Source: Rhodocyclaceae bacterium UBA2250
GTDB taxonomy: Bacteria; Pseudomonadota; Gammaproteobacteria; Burkholderiales; Rhodocyclaceae
Assembly (NCBI GenBank): GCA_002347285.1
Contig: DDXW01000002.1
Coordinates: 58,392-82,694 of the forward strand
DNA length: 24,303 nt
Reading direction: 5' to 3'
The position numbers and the translations under genes are program-made. Under the pieces are notes generated by a model. The model was not told the origin of the DNA. It did not search any database and was given only the letters and a program-made list of their open reading frames with translations. Shown one piece after another: positions 15,261 to 24,303 of this stretch; position 1 is the stretch's first letter, and every line of letters begins with the position of its first letter.

Positions 15261-17276
15261 ATGCGCACATTGTTCGGCCCTGCCGTTGCCCTGCTCAACC
15301 GGCTGGCTTTTCCGAAGAAGTTCGCTCTCGTTTCGTCGATCGGCGCCGTCGCGATCGCCATCCCGATCGCCGTCCTGGTCGTCGATTTCATCGGCACCAT
15401 GCAGAGCGGGCGCAACAAGCTCGAAGGCACCGAGCTGGTCCAGCCGATCAACAAGGCGATCCAGCAGCTGCAGCAGCATCGCGGCCTTTCGTCCGGCCTG
15501 CTCTCCGGCTCCCAGGACCTGGCCCCGAAGCGCGAGGGGAAGCAGAAGGATGTCGAAGCGGCATTGGCAGGCATCCATGGCGTGCTGCCGGCCGGCCTGC
15601 GCGACGGCGAGGGCTGGAAAACGATCCAGACCGACTGGAAGGCGATCGCGGACAACGGCCTGGCATTGCCGGTCGCCGAGAACACCGCCGCCCATACCCG
15701 GCTGATCGACAAGGTGCTGGTCTTCATGACCACCGTTTCCGACGAGACCGAACTGGCCTTCGATCCCCAGCCCGACGTCCATTATCTGTTCGAGACGGCC
15801 GTGCTGAGCCAGCCGGTGGTGCTCGAGCGCCTCGGCCGCCTGCGCGCCCTCGGCAGCGGAGTGCTTGCCAAGAAAGCAATCACCGAGCAGCAGAAGATCA
15901 ACATCTCGATCCAGCTGTCCGAACTGCGCAGCGCCCAGCGCGCCTACGAGATCAACCTCGACAAGGTCGCCAAGGTACGTCCCGAGCTGGCCGCGCGGCT
16001 GAAGAGCAGCTCCGAGCAGTTCCAGTCGAGCAGCGGCCAGCTGCTCAAGGTCATCAACGACGAGGTGCTGACGGCGAATGCCGGCATCTCATCTGCCGCC
16101 TACTTCGACCAGGCCACCGAGGTCATCGACCTCGGCTACGCGCTGTTCTACGACCAGCTGATTCCCGCCTTGAAAACCAGCGTCCAGACCCGGCTGGAAA
16201 GCGAACGCAACCAAACGATCCTCATCCTCATCGTGGCGCTCCTGGCCGGCGCTGCGTGCTTCTATCTGACGGTCGGCACCGCGGTCGCCATCATCGAATC
16301 GGTGCGCAAGGCGCGCGAAGGCGCCAAAGTCATCTCCTCGGGCGATCTGCGCGGACGCGTCAGCATCGAGTCGCGGGACGAGATGCGCGACATCGCCACC
16401 GCAGTGAACGACATCGCGGCGGCCTTCCAGCACCTGATCCGCGGCATCCAGCACGGCATCCACGAGGTCAGCGATGCGACCAGCCGCCTGACGGCGGCCA
16501 GCCATCAGATCCACCACTCGGCCGCCACGCAGAGCGACGCCGCCTCCGGCATGGCCGCGGCCATCGAGCAGATGACCGTGGGCGTGGACCACATCAGCAA
16601 CAACGCCCAGGAAGCGCAGCGCGTCACCAGCGAATCCGGCGAAATCTCCTCGACCGGCGGCCAGATGGTCGGCAAGGTCGTCAAAGAGATCGAGCTCATC
16701 GCGGATTCGGTCAGTGCCTCGGCGAAGACCATCGAAGAGCTCGGCCGCCGCTCCGACCAGATCTCGACGGTCGTCAATGTCATCAAGGAGATCGCCGACC
16801 AGACCAACCTGCTGGCCCTCAACGCCGCGATCGAGGCGGCGCGCGCCGGCGAGGCCGGCCGCGGCTTCGCGGTCGTCGCCGACGAGGTGCGCAAGCTCGC
16901 CGAGCGCACCGCCAAATCGACCACCGAGATCACCGAGATGATCGGCGCCATCCAGAGTGGCGCGCAAGGCGCGGTCAGCAGCATGAGCAGCGGTGTGCAG
17001 CGGGTCACCGAAGGCGTCGAACTGGCGCGCGAGGCCGGCAACGCCATGAGCCGCATCGAGGACGGCGCCCATCAGGTCATGACGACGGTCAGCGAGATTT
17101 CCAGCGCCTTGCGCGAGCAGGCCACCGCGGCGGCGGAAGTCGCCAGGAGCGTCGAGAACATCGCCCAGATGGCCGAGGAGAACAGCGCGGCCGCCGCGGA
17201 GAACGCGACGACCACTGACCGCCTCGATCAGCTGGCCACGAAGCTGCAGGCCGACATCAACAAGTTCCAGGTCTAG
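15261..17276 (+). CDS. methyl-accepting chemotaxis protein
   Basis: This transmembrane chemoreceptor has 671 residues. TM1 lies at about 21-44 and TM2 at about 319-344, enclosing a helical periplasmic sensor of about 270 residues. The sensor includes LQQHRGLSSGLLSG, a pattern reminiscent of NIT-type nitrate/nitrite-sensing domains (Q-x-R-G-x-S). A HAMP domain follows at about 340-395. The cytoplasmic hairpin tip is EIADQTNLLALNAAIEAARA (from residue 510), the CheA/CheW-binding signature. The ligand is unknown; the NIT-like reading is tentative. TGAGGGAC (15248-15255) precedes ATG 15261. The 91-nt upstream gap has its own AT-rich stretch, so the gene is probably transcribed alone. I found no convincing sigma28 promoter. 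Confidence 0.95.
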   Translation: MRTLFGPAVALLNRLAFPKKFALVSSIGAVAIAIPIAVLVVDFIGTMQSGRNKLEGTELVQPINKAIQQLQQHRGLSSGLLSGSQDLAPKREGKQKDVEAALAGIHGVLPAGLRDGEGWKTIQTDWKAIADNGLALPVAENTAAHTRLIDKVLVFMTTVSDETELAFDPQPDVHYLFETAVLSQPVVLERLGRLRALGSGVLAKKAITEQQKINISIQLSELRSAQRAYEINLDKVAKVRPELAARLKSSSEQFQSSSGQLLKVINDEVLTANAGISSAAYFDQATEVIDLGYALFYDQLIPALKTSVQTRLESERNQTILILIVALLAGAACFYLTVGTAVAIIESVRKAREGAKVISSGDLRGRVSIESRDEMRDIATAVNDIAAAFQHLIRGIQHGIHEVSDATSRLTAASHQIHHSAATQSDAASGMAAAIEQMTVGVDHISNNAQEAQRVTSESGEISSTGGQMVGKVVKEIELIADSVSASAKTIEELGRRSDQISTVVNVIKEIADQTNLLALNAAIEAARAGEAGRGFAVVADEVRKLAERTAKSTTEITEMIGAIQSGAQGAVSSMSSGVQRVTEGVELAREAGNAMSRIEDGAHQVMTTVSEISSALREQATAAAEVARSVENIAQMAEENSAAAAENATTTDRLDQLATKLQADINKFQV

Positions 17277-17305
17277 TCGCCCGCCGGTCGAGCCGGGCCA
17301 GCGGA

Positions 17306-19894
<2,589 letters not shown>

Positions 19895-19926
19895 GGCGGG
19901 AAGCCTCCGGAATAACGTTACCGGAA

Positions 19927-19954
19927 ATATTGGGATTCGCGGCGGGTTTTCAAC
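19927..19954 (-). promoter_or_regulatory. sigma32 (RpoH) heat-shock promoter of clpB
   Basis: On the minus strand, GTTGAAA (19954-19948) and CCCAATAT (19934-19927) are separated by 13 nt. They match the RpoH consensus CTTGAAA-N11..16-CCCCATnT at 6/7 and 7/8 positions. Transcription would begin near 19920, about 25 nt before the clpB ATG. Confidence 0.75.
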
Positions 19955-19997
19955 CGCCCGCCGGAACGGCATAATCGCCGCAACCAGGGAGACTGCG

Positions 19998-22013
19998 ATG
20001 CATTCCAGAACCGATCATCCGATCCTCGCCACGCTGCGCGGCTCGGACAGCGGCAAGGTGGTCGGCGCACGCGAGGCCGTGCGCCTGATCCGCGCCGGCG
20101 ACACCGTCGCGACCGGCGGCTTCGTCGGCATCGGTTTCGCCGAGAACATCGCCGTCGCGCTCGAGCAGCTGTTTCTCGACACGTGCGACGACCCGCCGCA
20201 GCCGAGCGGCCATCCGCGCGACCTGACCCTCGTCTATGCCGCCGGCCAGGGCGACGGCAAGGAGCGCGGCCTCAACCACCTCGGCCACGAAGGCCTGGTC
20301 AAGCGCGTGATCGGCGGCCACTGGGGCCTGGTGCCGCGCCTGCAGGCGCTGGCGGTCGGCAACCTGATCGAGGCCTGGAACCTGCCGCAGGGCGTGATCA
20401 CCCACCTGTTCCGCGACATCGCGGCGGGCAAGCCCGGCACGCTGACGCGCGTCGGCCTCGGCACCTTCGTCGACCCGCGCTTCGGCGGCGGCAAGCTGAA
20501 CGAGAAAACCACCGAGGATCTCGTGCGCCTGATGGAGATCGACGGCGAGGAATACCTGTTCTACAAGGCGCTGCCGATCCACGTCGGCATCGTCCGCGGC
20601 ACGACCGCCGATCCCGACGGCAACGTCACGATGGAGAAGGAGGCGCTGACGCTCGAGGCCCAGGCGATCGCGATGGCCGCCCACAATTCCGGCGGCATCG
20701 TCATCGCCCAGGTCGAGCGCGTCGCCGCGCGCGGCACGCTCAACGCGCGCCAGGTGAAGATCCCCGGCGTACTGGTCGATTGCGTGGTGGTGGCGGAGAA
20801 GCCCGAATACCACATGCAGACCTTCATCGAGCCCTACAGCCCGGCCTTCGCCGGCGAACTCCGCGTGCCGCTGACGACCGTGCCGCCGCTGCCGATGAGC
20901 CAGCGCAAGATCATCGCGCGCCGCGCCGCGCTCGAGCTGACGGCGAACGCCGTGGTGAACCTCGGCATCGGCATGCCGGAAGGCGTCGCCAGCGTCGCCG
21001 CCGAGGAGCAGGTGTTCGACCTGCTGACCCTGACCGCCGAACCCGGCGTGATCGGCGGCATCCCGGCCGGCGGCCTCAACTTCGGCGCGGCGATCAACAC
21101 CCAGGCCATCATCGACCAGCCGAGCCAGTTCGACTTCTACGACGGCGGCGGGCTCGACCTCGCCTTTCTCGGCCTCGCCCAGGCCGACCGGGAAGGCAAC
21201 CTCAACGTCAGCAAGTTCGGCCCGCGCCTGGCCGGCGCCGGCGGCTTCATCAACATCTCGCAGAATGCCCGCAAGGTGGTGTTCGTCGGCACCTTCACCG
21301 CCGGCGACCTGGAGATCGCCGCGGCGGACGGCCAGCTGCGCCTCCTGCGCGAGGGCAAGGCGCGCAAGTTCGTCGCCGAGGTCGAGCACCGCACCTTCAG
21401 CGGCAGCCAGGCGTGGAAGCGCGGCCAGCCGGTGCTCTACATCACCGAGCGCTGCGTCTTCAGGCTCGGTCCGGACGGACTGGAACTCGTCGAGATCGCG
21501 CCGGGCATCGACCTCGAGCGCGACATCCTCGCCAACATGGACTTCCGGCCGGTGATGCGCGAGGCGCCGGCCTTGATGGATGCCCGCATCTTCGCCGCCG
21601 GCGCGATGAACCTGCGCGCCGGCTTCATGGTGCGCCCGCTCGAGGAGCGCTTCTCCTTCGACGCGGCGCAAAACCTCTTCTTCGTGGATTTCGAGGGGCT
21701 GGCGGTCAGGAGCCATGCCGACGTCGAACGCATCCACAAGGCCGCCGAAGCGCACCTGCAGGCCATCGGCCGGCGCGTCGATGCGATCGTCAACTACGAC
21801 CGCTTCTCGATCCCGCCCGAGCTGATCGAGGCCTACGCCGCCATGGTGAGCGGGCTGATGGCGCGCCATTACCGCAACGTCACCCGCTACACCACCAGCG
21901 GCTTCCTGCGGCTCAAGCTCGGCGAGGCCCTGGCCGGCCAGCGGCTCGCGCCGCACATCTACGGCAGCGCCGAGGAGGCCCGGCAACGGCTCGGCAATGA
22001 AGCAAGTTTTTGA
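19998..22013 (+). CDS. YdiF-like acyl-CoA:acetate/3-ketoacid CoA-transferase with C-terminal extension
   Basis: This class I CoA-transferase moves CoA between acyl-CoA and short-chain acids. Residues about 20-540 follow E. coli YdiF (531 aa) closely: GHWGLVPRLQALA, NLPQGVITHLFRDIAAG, GTFVDPRFGGGKLNE, SQFDFYDGGGLDLAFL and ITERCVFRL. Glu348 in TAEPGVIGGIP corresponds to the catalytic Glu333 of YdiF (TVETGPIGG), which forms the glutamyl-CoA intermediate. About 130 residues follow that YdiF lacks (VDFEGLAVRSHADVERIHKA to the end). They are predicted mixed alpha/beta and of unknown role. AGGGAG (19986-19991) precedes ATG 19998. The gene is divergent from clpB. The next gene, a phasin, suggests short-chain acyl-CoA and polyhydroxyalkanoate metabolism. 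Confidence 0.93.
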   Translation: MHSRTDHPILATLRGSDSGKVVGAREAVRLIRAGDTVATGGFVGIGFAENIAVALEQLFLDTCDDPPQPSGHPRDLTLVYAAGQGDGKERGLNHLGHEGLVKRVIGGHWGLVPRLQALAVGNLIEAWNLPQGVITHLFRDIAAGKPGTLTRVGLGTFVDPRFGGGKLNEKTTEDLVRLMEIDGEEYLFYKALPIHVGIVRGTTADPDGNVTMEKEALTLEAQAIAMAAHNSGGIVIAQVERVAARGTLNARQVKIPGVLVDCVVVAEKPEYHMQTFIEPYSPAFAGELRVPLTTVPPLPMSQRKIIARRAALELTANAVVNLGIGMPEGVASVAAEEQVFDLLTLTAEPGVIGGIPAGGLNFGAAINTQAIIDQPSQFDFYDGGGLDLAFLGLAQADREGNLNVSKFGPRLAGAGGFINISQNARKVVFVGTFTAGDLEIAAADGQLRLLREGKARKFVAEVEHRTFSGSQAWKRGQPVLYITERCVFRLGPDGLELVEIAPGIDLERDILANMDFRPVMREAPALMDARIFAAGAMNLRAGFMVRPLEERFSFDAAQNLFFVDFEGLAVRSHADVERIHKAAEAHLQAIGRRVDAIVNYDRFSIPPELIEAYAAMVSGLMARHYRNVTRYTTSGFLRLKLGEALAGQRLAPHIYGSAEEARQRLGNEASF

Positions 22014-22032
22014 TTTCGGTCAGATTGTCGTC

Positions 22033-22066
22033 AGCCCCTTGTGATATGGTCATACTTTCGGGGGCT
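22033..22066 (+). repeat. imperfect 34-bp inverted repeat upstream of the phasin gene
   Basis: AGCCCC (22033-22038) and GGGGCT (22061-22066), and inside them TATG (22045-22048) and CATA (22051-22054), are palindromic about the same centre, 22049.5. The 6-nt stretches between them do not pair well. It ends about 20 nt before the phasin ATG, just ahead of its Shine-Dalgarno. It could be an operator or an RNA hairpin; there is no T run, so it is not a standard terminator. Confidence 0.4.
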
Positions 22067-22085
22067 CATCCAGAGGAGAAGGAAA

Positions 22086-22601
22086 ATGGCAGGGAAGACG
22101 GAAAACTTCAGCGAACTCAACCGCAAGAACATGGAAGCCGCGATGCGGCTGGCCCAGCTGTCGATCGAGAACTCGCAGCGGGTCATGGCGCTGCAGAACG
22201 AACTGGCGCGCGAGCTGTTCAAGGACGGCGTGGAGAACGCGCGCGCGCAGAGCGGCGCCAAGGATCCGCAGGAAGTGCTGCGCCTGCGCGCCGAGTACGC
22301 CCAGGAGACCGCGCGCAAGATGATGGAAGTGGCGCAGAAAGTCGCCGCGATCGGCAACGAGTCGCGCGTCGAGTTCTCGCGCATGCTCACCGAGCAGCTC
22401 GCCTCCGGCAGCCAGGAGATGGCCGACGCATTCCAGGGCTTCTTCAAGACCCTGCCGGGCCAGAACGCCAACGTGCTGGAAGTCATGCAGCAGGCGATGG
22501 CCACCGCCAACAGCGCCTTCGAGCAGATCGCCCAGGCCTCGGCCTCCGCCTTCAGCGGCATGACCGAAATGGCGCAGAAGAGCGCCGGCAAGAAGAAGTA
22601 G
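22086..22601 (+). CDS. phasin family protein (polyhydroxyalkanoate granule-associated)
   Basis: This 171-residue, almost entirely helical protein is rich in Ala, Gln, Glu and Met, with FSELNRKNMEAAMRLAQLSIEN near the start and heptad-like helices through the middle, ending in a Lys-rich tail (KSAGKKK). Phasins coat PHA granules and influence granule number and PhaC activity. The size and helix pattern fit the PhaP-type phasin_2 family. AGAGGAGAAGG just before ATG 22086 is a strong ribosome-binding site, and this start removes the atypical Arg-rich leader seen from 22041. The adjacent CoA-transferase may feed the same acyl-CoA pool. Confidence 0.85.
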   Translation: MAGKTENFSELNRKNMEAAMRLAQLSIENSQRVMALQNELARELFKDGVENARAQSGAKDPQEVLRLRAEYAQETARKMMEVAQKVAAIGNESRVEFSRMLTEQLASGSQEMADAFQGFFKTLPGQNANVLEVMQQAMATANSAFEQIAQASASAFSGMTEMAQKSAGKKK

Positions 22602-22626
22602 GCCCGCTACGCTCGAAGCTTGACGA

Positions 22627-23088
22627 TCATTCCCGCCAGCGGGCGGCGGCCAGGTCGTCGCTTTCGCGCGCATCGACCCAGCGGCCGCCCTGCGCGCCAT
22701 TCGTCAACTCCTCCTTCTTCCAGAACGGCGCCTGCGTCTTCAGGTAGTCCATGATGAACGCGCAGGCGGCGAAGGCGTCGTGGCGATGCGACGACGCCAC
22801 GCCGGCGAAGACGATGCGGTCGTTCGGCAGCAGCCGGCCGACGCGGTGGATCACCCTGATGCGGCGCAGCTCCCAACGTTTTCTTGCCTGCGCGACGATC
22901 TCGGCCAGCGCGGCCTCGGTCATGCCGGGATAGTGTTCGAGCGTCATCGCCGCGACCTCGCCGTCGCCGCGGACGAGGCCGACGAAGCTGGCGACCGCGC
23001 CCGCCGCCGTGTCGCCGGCCGACAGCGCCGCGATCTCGGCGCCCGCATCGAAGTCCGCCTGCTGGACGCTGACTTCCACTTCAGCCAC
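22627..23088 (-). CDS. moaE: molybdopterin synthase catalytic subunit
   Basis: MoaE inserts two sulfurs from thiocarboxylated MoaD into precursor Z (cPMP) to make molybdopterin. The 153-residue product shows ASFVGLVR, LEHYPGM, IHRVGRL, VASSHRHDAFAAC and DYLKTQAPFWKKE. Lys117 and Lys124 lie where E. coli MoaE has its catalytic Lys119 and Lys126. The start is a GTG at 23088-23086 overlapping the moaD stop by 8 nt, so translation is coupled. It is the last gene of a minus-strand moeA-moaD-moaE group and converges on the phasin gene. The product would serve the Mo enzyme encoded by fdnG, among others. Confidence 0.96.
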   Translation of the reverse strand: MAEVEVSVQQADFDAGAEIAALSAGDTAAGAVASFVGLVRGDGEVAAMTLEHYPGMTEAALAEIVAQARKRWELRRIRVIHRVGRLLPNDRIVFAGVASSHRHDAFAACAFIMDYLKTQAPFWKKEELTNGAQGGRWVDARESDDLAAARWRE

Positions 23089-23326
23089 CCGTCACCGGCG
23101 GGAAGAACGCCACCTCGTCGCCGTCGGCGACCGGCGCCTCCATGCCGACCATCTTCTGGTTCACCGCCGCGCGCAGGTTCTTCGCCGCCAGCAGTGCGGG
23201 ATGCGATTGCCCCAGGGCCGCACGCAGGCCGGCGACGGTCGTCACGCCCGGCGGCAGTTCGAGGCTTTCCATGCCGCTGCCGATGGCCTCGCGCAGGCCG
23301 GCGAAGTAGAGGATTTTCAGTGCCAT
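23081..23326 (-). CDS. moaD: molybdopterin synthase sulfur carrier subunit
   Basis: This is an 81-residue ubiquitin-fold protein beginning MALKILYFAGLREAIG and ending VAFFPPVTGG. The C-terminal Gly-Gly is adenylated and thiocarboxylated (by MoeB-type enzymes) to donate sulfur to MoaE. Length and ends are typical of MoaD. Its ATG (23326-23324) lies 2 nt after the moeA stop, and its stop overlaps the moaE GTG, so all three genes are read as one unit. Confidence 0.96.
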   Translation of the reverse strand: MALKILYFAGLREAIGSGMESLELPPGVTTVAGLRAALGQSHPALLAAKNLRAAVNQKMVGMEAPVADGDEVAFFPPVTGG

Positions 23327-23328
23327 GA

Positions 23329-24275
23329 TCAAGTCAGATCGGAGAACGCGATGAAGCTTACCGCATCGCCGGCGAAGAACGACTGCCCCGGCGGATTGTC
23401 GACCAGGCCGTCGGCCCAGGCGCAGGAAGTCAGCACGCCCGAACCCTGCTTCGGGTAAAGCTCGACGCGGCCGTCGGCGGCGATGCGCGCGCGCAGGAAC
23501 TCGCGCCGTTTGTCCGGCTTGATCCAGTCGGAAGCGGACGGCACCGACCGCGCCTGCGGCAGCCAGCACGCCGCGCCCATGCGCTTGAGGATGAAGGGGC
23601 GCACGAAGATCAGGAAGGTGACGAAGCTCGACACCGGATTGCCCGGCAGGCCGATGAAATCGACCTGCTTCGCCGCCCCGCCGGCGCCGAGTTTCCTCAC
23701 CTTGCCGAACGCCAGCGGCTTGCCCGGCTTGATGGCGATCTTCCAGAGGTTCAGCTCGCCCGCCTGTTCGATCGCCGCCTTGACGTGATCCTCCTCGCCG
23801 ACCGAGACGCCGCCGGTCGACAGGATCAGGTCGTTGCCTTCCGCGGCGCTCTCCAGCGCCCGGCGCGTCTCGTCCAGGCTGTCGGGGATGCGGCCGAGAT
23901 CGGTCACCGCGCAGCCCAGCCCTTCGAGCAGCGCCTGCAAAAAATAACGGTTCGAGTTGTAGATGCCGCCCGGCGGCAGCGGCTGGCCAGGCTCGGCCAG
24001 CTCGTCGCCGGTCGACAAGAGCGCGACGCGCAGGCGGCGGAACACCGGCAGCGTCGCCAGGCCGACCGAGGCGGCGAGGCCGAGCTGCGCCGGGCCGAGG
24101 CGCGTGCCGGCGGCGAGGATCTGGCTGCCTGCTGCGATGTCCTCGCCGGCGCGGCGGATGTTCTCGCCGTCGCGCGGCAGGTGGTTGATGACCACGGAAC
24201 CGTCCGGCCCGTGCTCGCAGAGTTCCTGCATGACCACCGCGTCGGCGCCGGCCGGCACCGGCGTCAGGGTGAAGA
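23329..24275 (-). CDS. moeA: molybdopterin molybdenumtransferase, N-terminally truncated by the contig end
   Basis: MoeA inserts molybdate into adenylylated molybdopterin. About 315 residues are visible, starting in FTLTPVPAGADAVVMQE, a conserved internal segment, so the first part of a roughly 400-residue protein is missing because genuine sequence stops at 24275. Conserved motifs are STGDEL, LSTGGVSVGEEDHVKAA, KPGKPLAFG and IGLPGNPVSSFVTFL. Between LAFGKV and DFIGLPGNP lies RKLGAGGAAKQV, an extra segment encoded by the dispersed repeat; homologues as I recall them have only a few residues here. It falls in a loop and seems tolerated. The GTG at 24258 is an internal Val codon, not the start. 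Confidence 0.95.
23671..23695 (-). repeat. dispersed GC-rich repeat, copy C (inside moeA)
   Basis: On the minus strand this is identical over 25 nt to 2863-2887 and 8188-8212, with one further shared G at the 5' side with copy B. It reads AAA CTC GGC GCC in frame, giving KLGAGGAA, exactly as in fdhE. Confidence 0.8.
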
Positions 24276-24303
24276 CTGTCTCTTATACACATCTGACGCT
24301 GCC
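24276..24303. other. Nextera/Tn5 transposase adapter sequence (artefact)
   Basis: The last 28 bases begin CTGTCTCTTATACACATCT, the reverse complement of the 19-bp Tn5 mosaic end, and continue GACGCTGCC, the start of the Illumina Nextera read-1 adapter. They are not genomic. Reading the minus strand from here produces the well-known false N-terminus MCIRDS. Confidence 0.97.

Noticed and set aside
23081..24292. A 403-codon minus-strand frame beginning MCIRDS and running into moaD
   Set aside because: Its N-terminus is adapter sequence and its middle is out of frame with moeA. Only the last 81 codons, from ATG 23326, are the real moaD.

Overview
The window is about 24.3 kb of very GC-rich, tightly packed bacterial DNA. 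The gene set is Sec-dependent formate dehydrogenase N with its own selenocysteine machinery, a PatZ-type acetyltransferase, a phasin, a YdiF-like CoA-transferase, ClpB with a sigma32-type promoter, and moeA-moaD-moaE. Together with codon use, this points to a respiratory betaproteobacterium, most likely Rhodocyclales. That assignment is inference. The last 28 bases are Nextera (Tn5) adapter sequence, so the window ends at an artefactual contig end of a draft assembly.

Layout. 1-108: 5' fragment of an unidentified gene on the minus strand, divergent from a PatZ-like acyl-CoA synthetase/acetyltransferase (174-2864). 3028-7604: fdnGHI, the three subunits of a periplasm-facing, membrane-bound formate dehydrogenase; fdnG is read through an in-frame UGA (Sec196) followed by a classical bacterial SECIS hairpin. 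7682-8620: fdhE. 8687-9181: a short exported thioredoxin-fold gene with a second in-frame UGA exactly where the first active-site Cys should be (U59-P-F-C62), followed by a hairpin nearly superimposable on the fdnG SECIS. This is the main discovery candidate. 9215-10300: an Old Yellow Enzyme family reductase. 10349-13784: selA, selB and the tRNA-Sec gene selC, with only 5 nt between selB and selC. 13798-15169: a GcvH-like lipoyl carrier, a DsrE-family protein and DNA-3-methyladenine glycosylase I (tag), all overlapping. 15261-17276: a chemoreceptor. 17306-19894 (minus): clpB. 19998-22013: a CoA-transferase with a C-terminal extension. 22086-22601: a phasin. 22627-24275 (minus): moaE, moaD and a truncated moeA.

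How the genes work together. SelA charges tRNA-Sec (selC) with selenium, and SelB delivers it to UGA codons marked by SECIS hairpins. The molybdopterin genes supply part of the cofactor that sits beside Sec196 in FdnG, and FdhE assists maturation of the enzyme. The new thioredoxin-like gene lies between fdhE and selAB-selC, so a genuine selenoprotein is the simplest reading. selD and fdhD are not in the window.

A second unexpected feature is a 25-nt GC-rich sequence present in three exact copies: after patZ as part of a terminator, inside fdhE, and inside moeA. Inside both genes it encodes the same peptide KLGAGGAA in the same frame. A one-mismatch copy lies in selA. It looks like a small dispersed element tolerated inside proteins.
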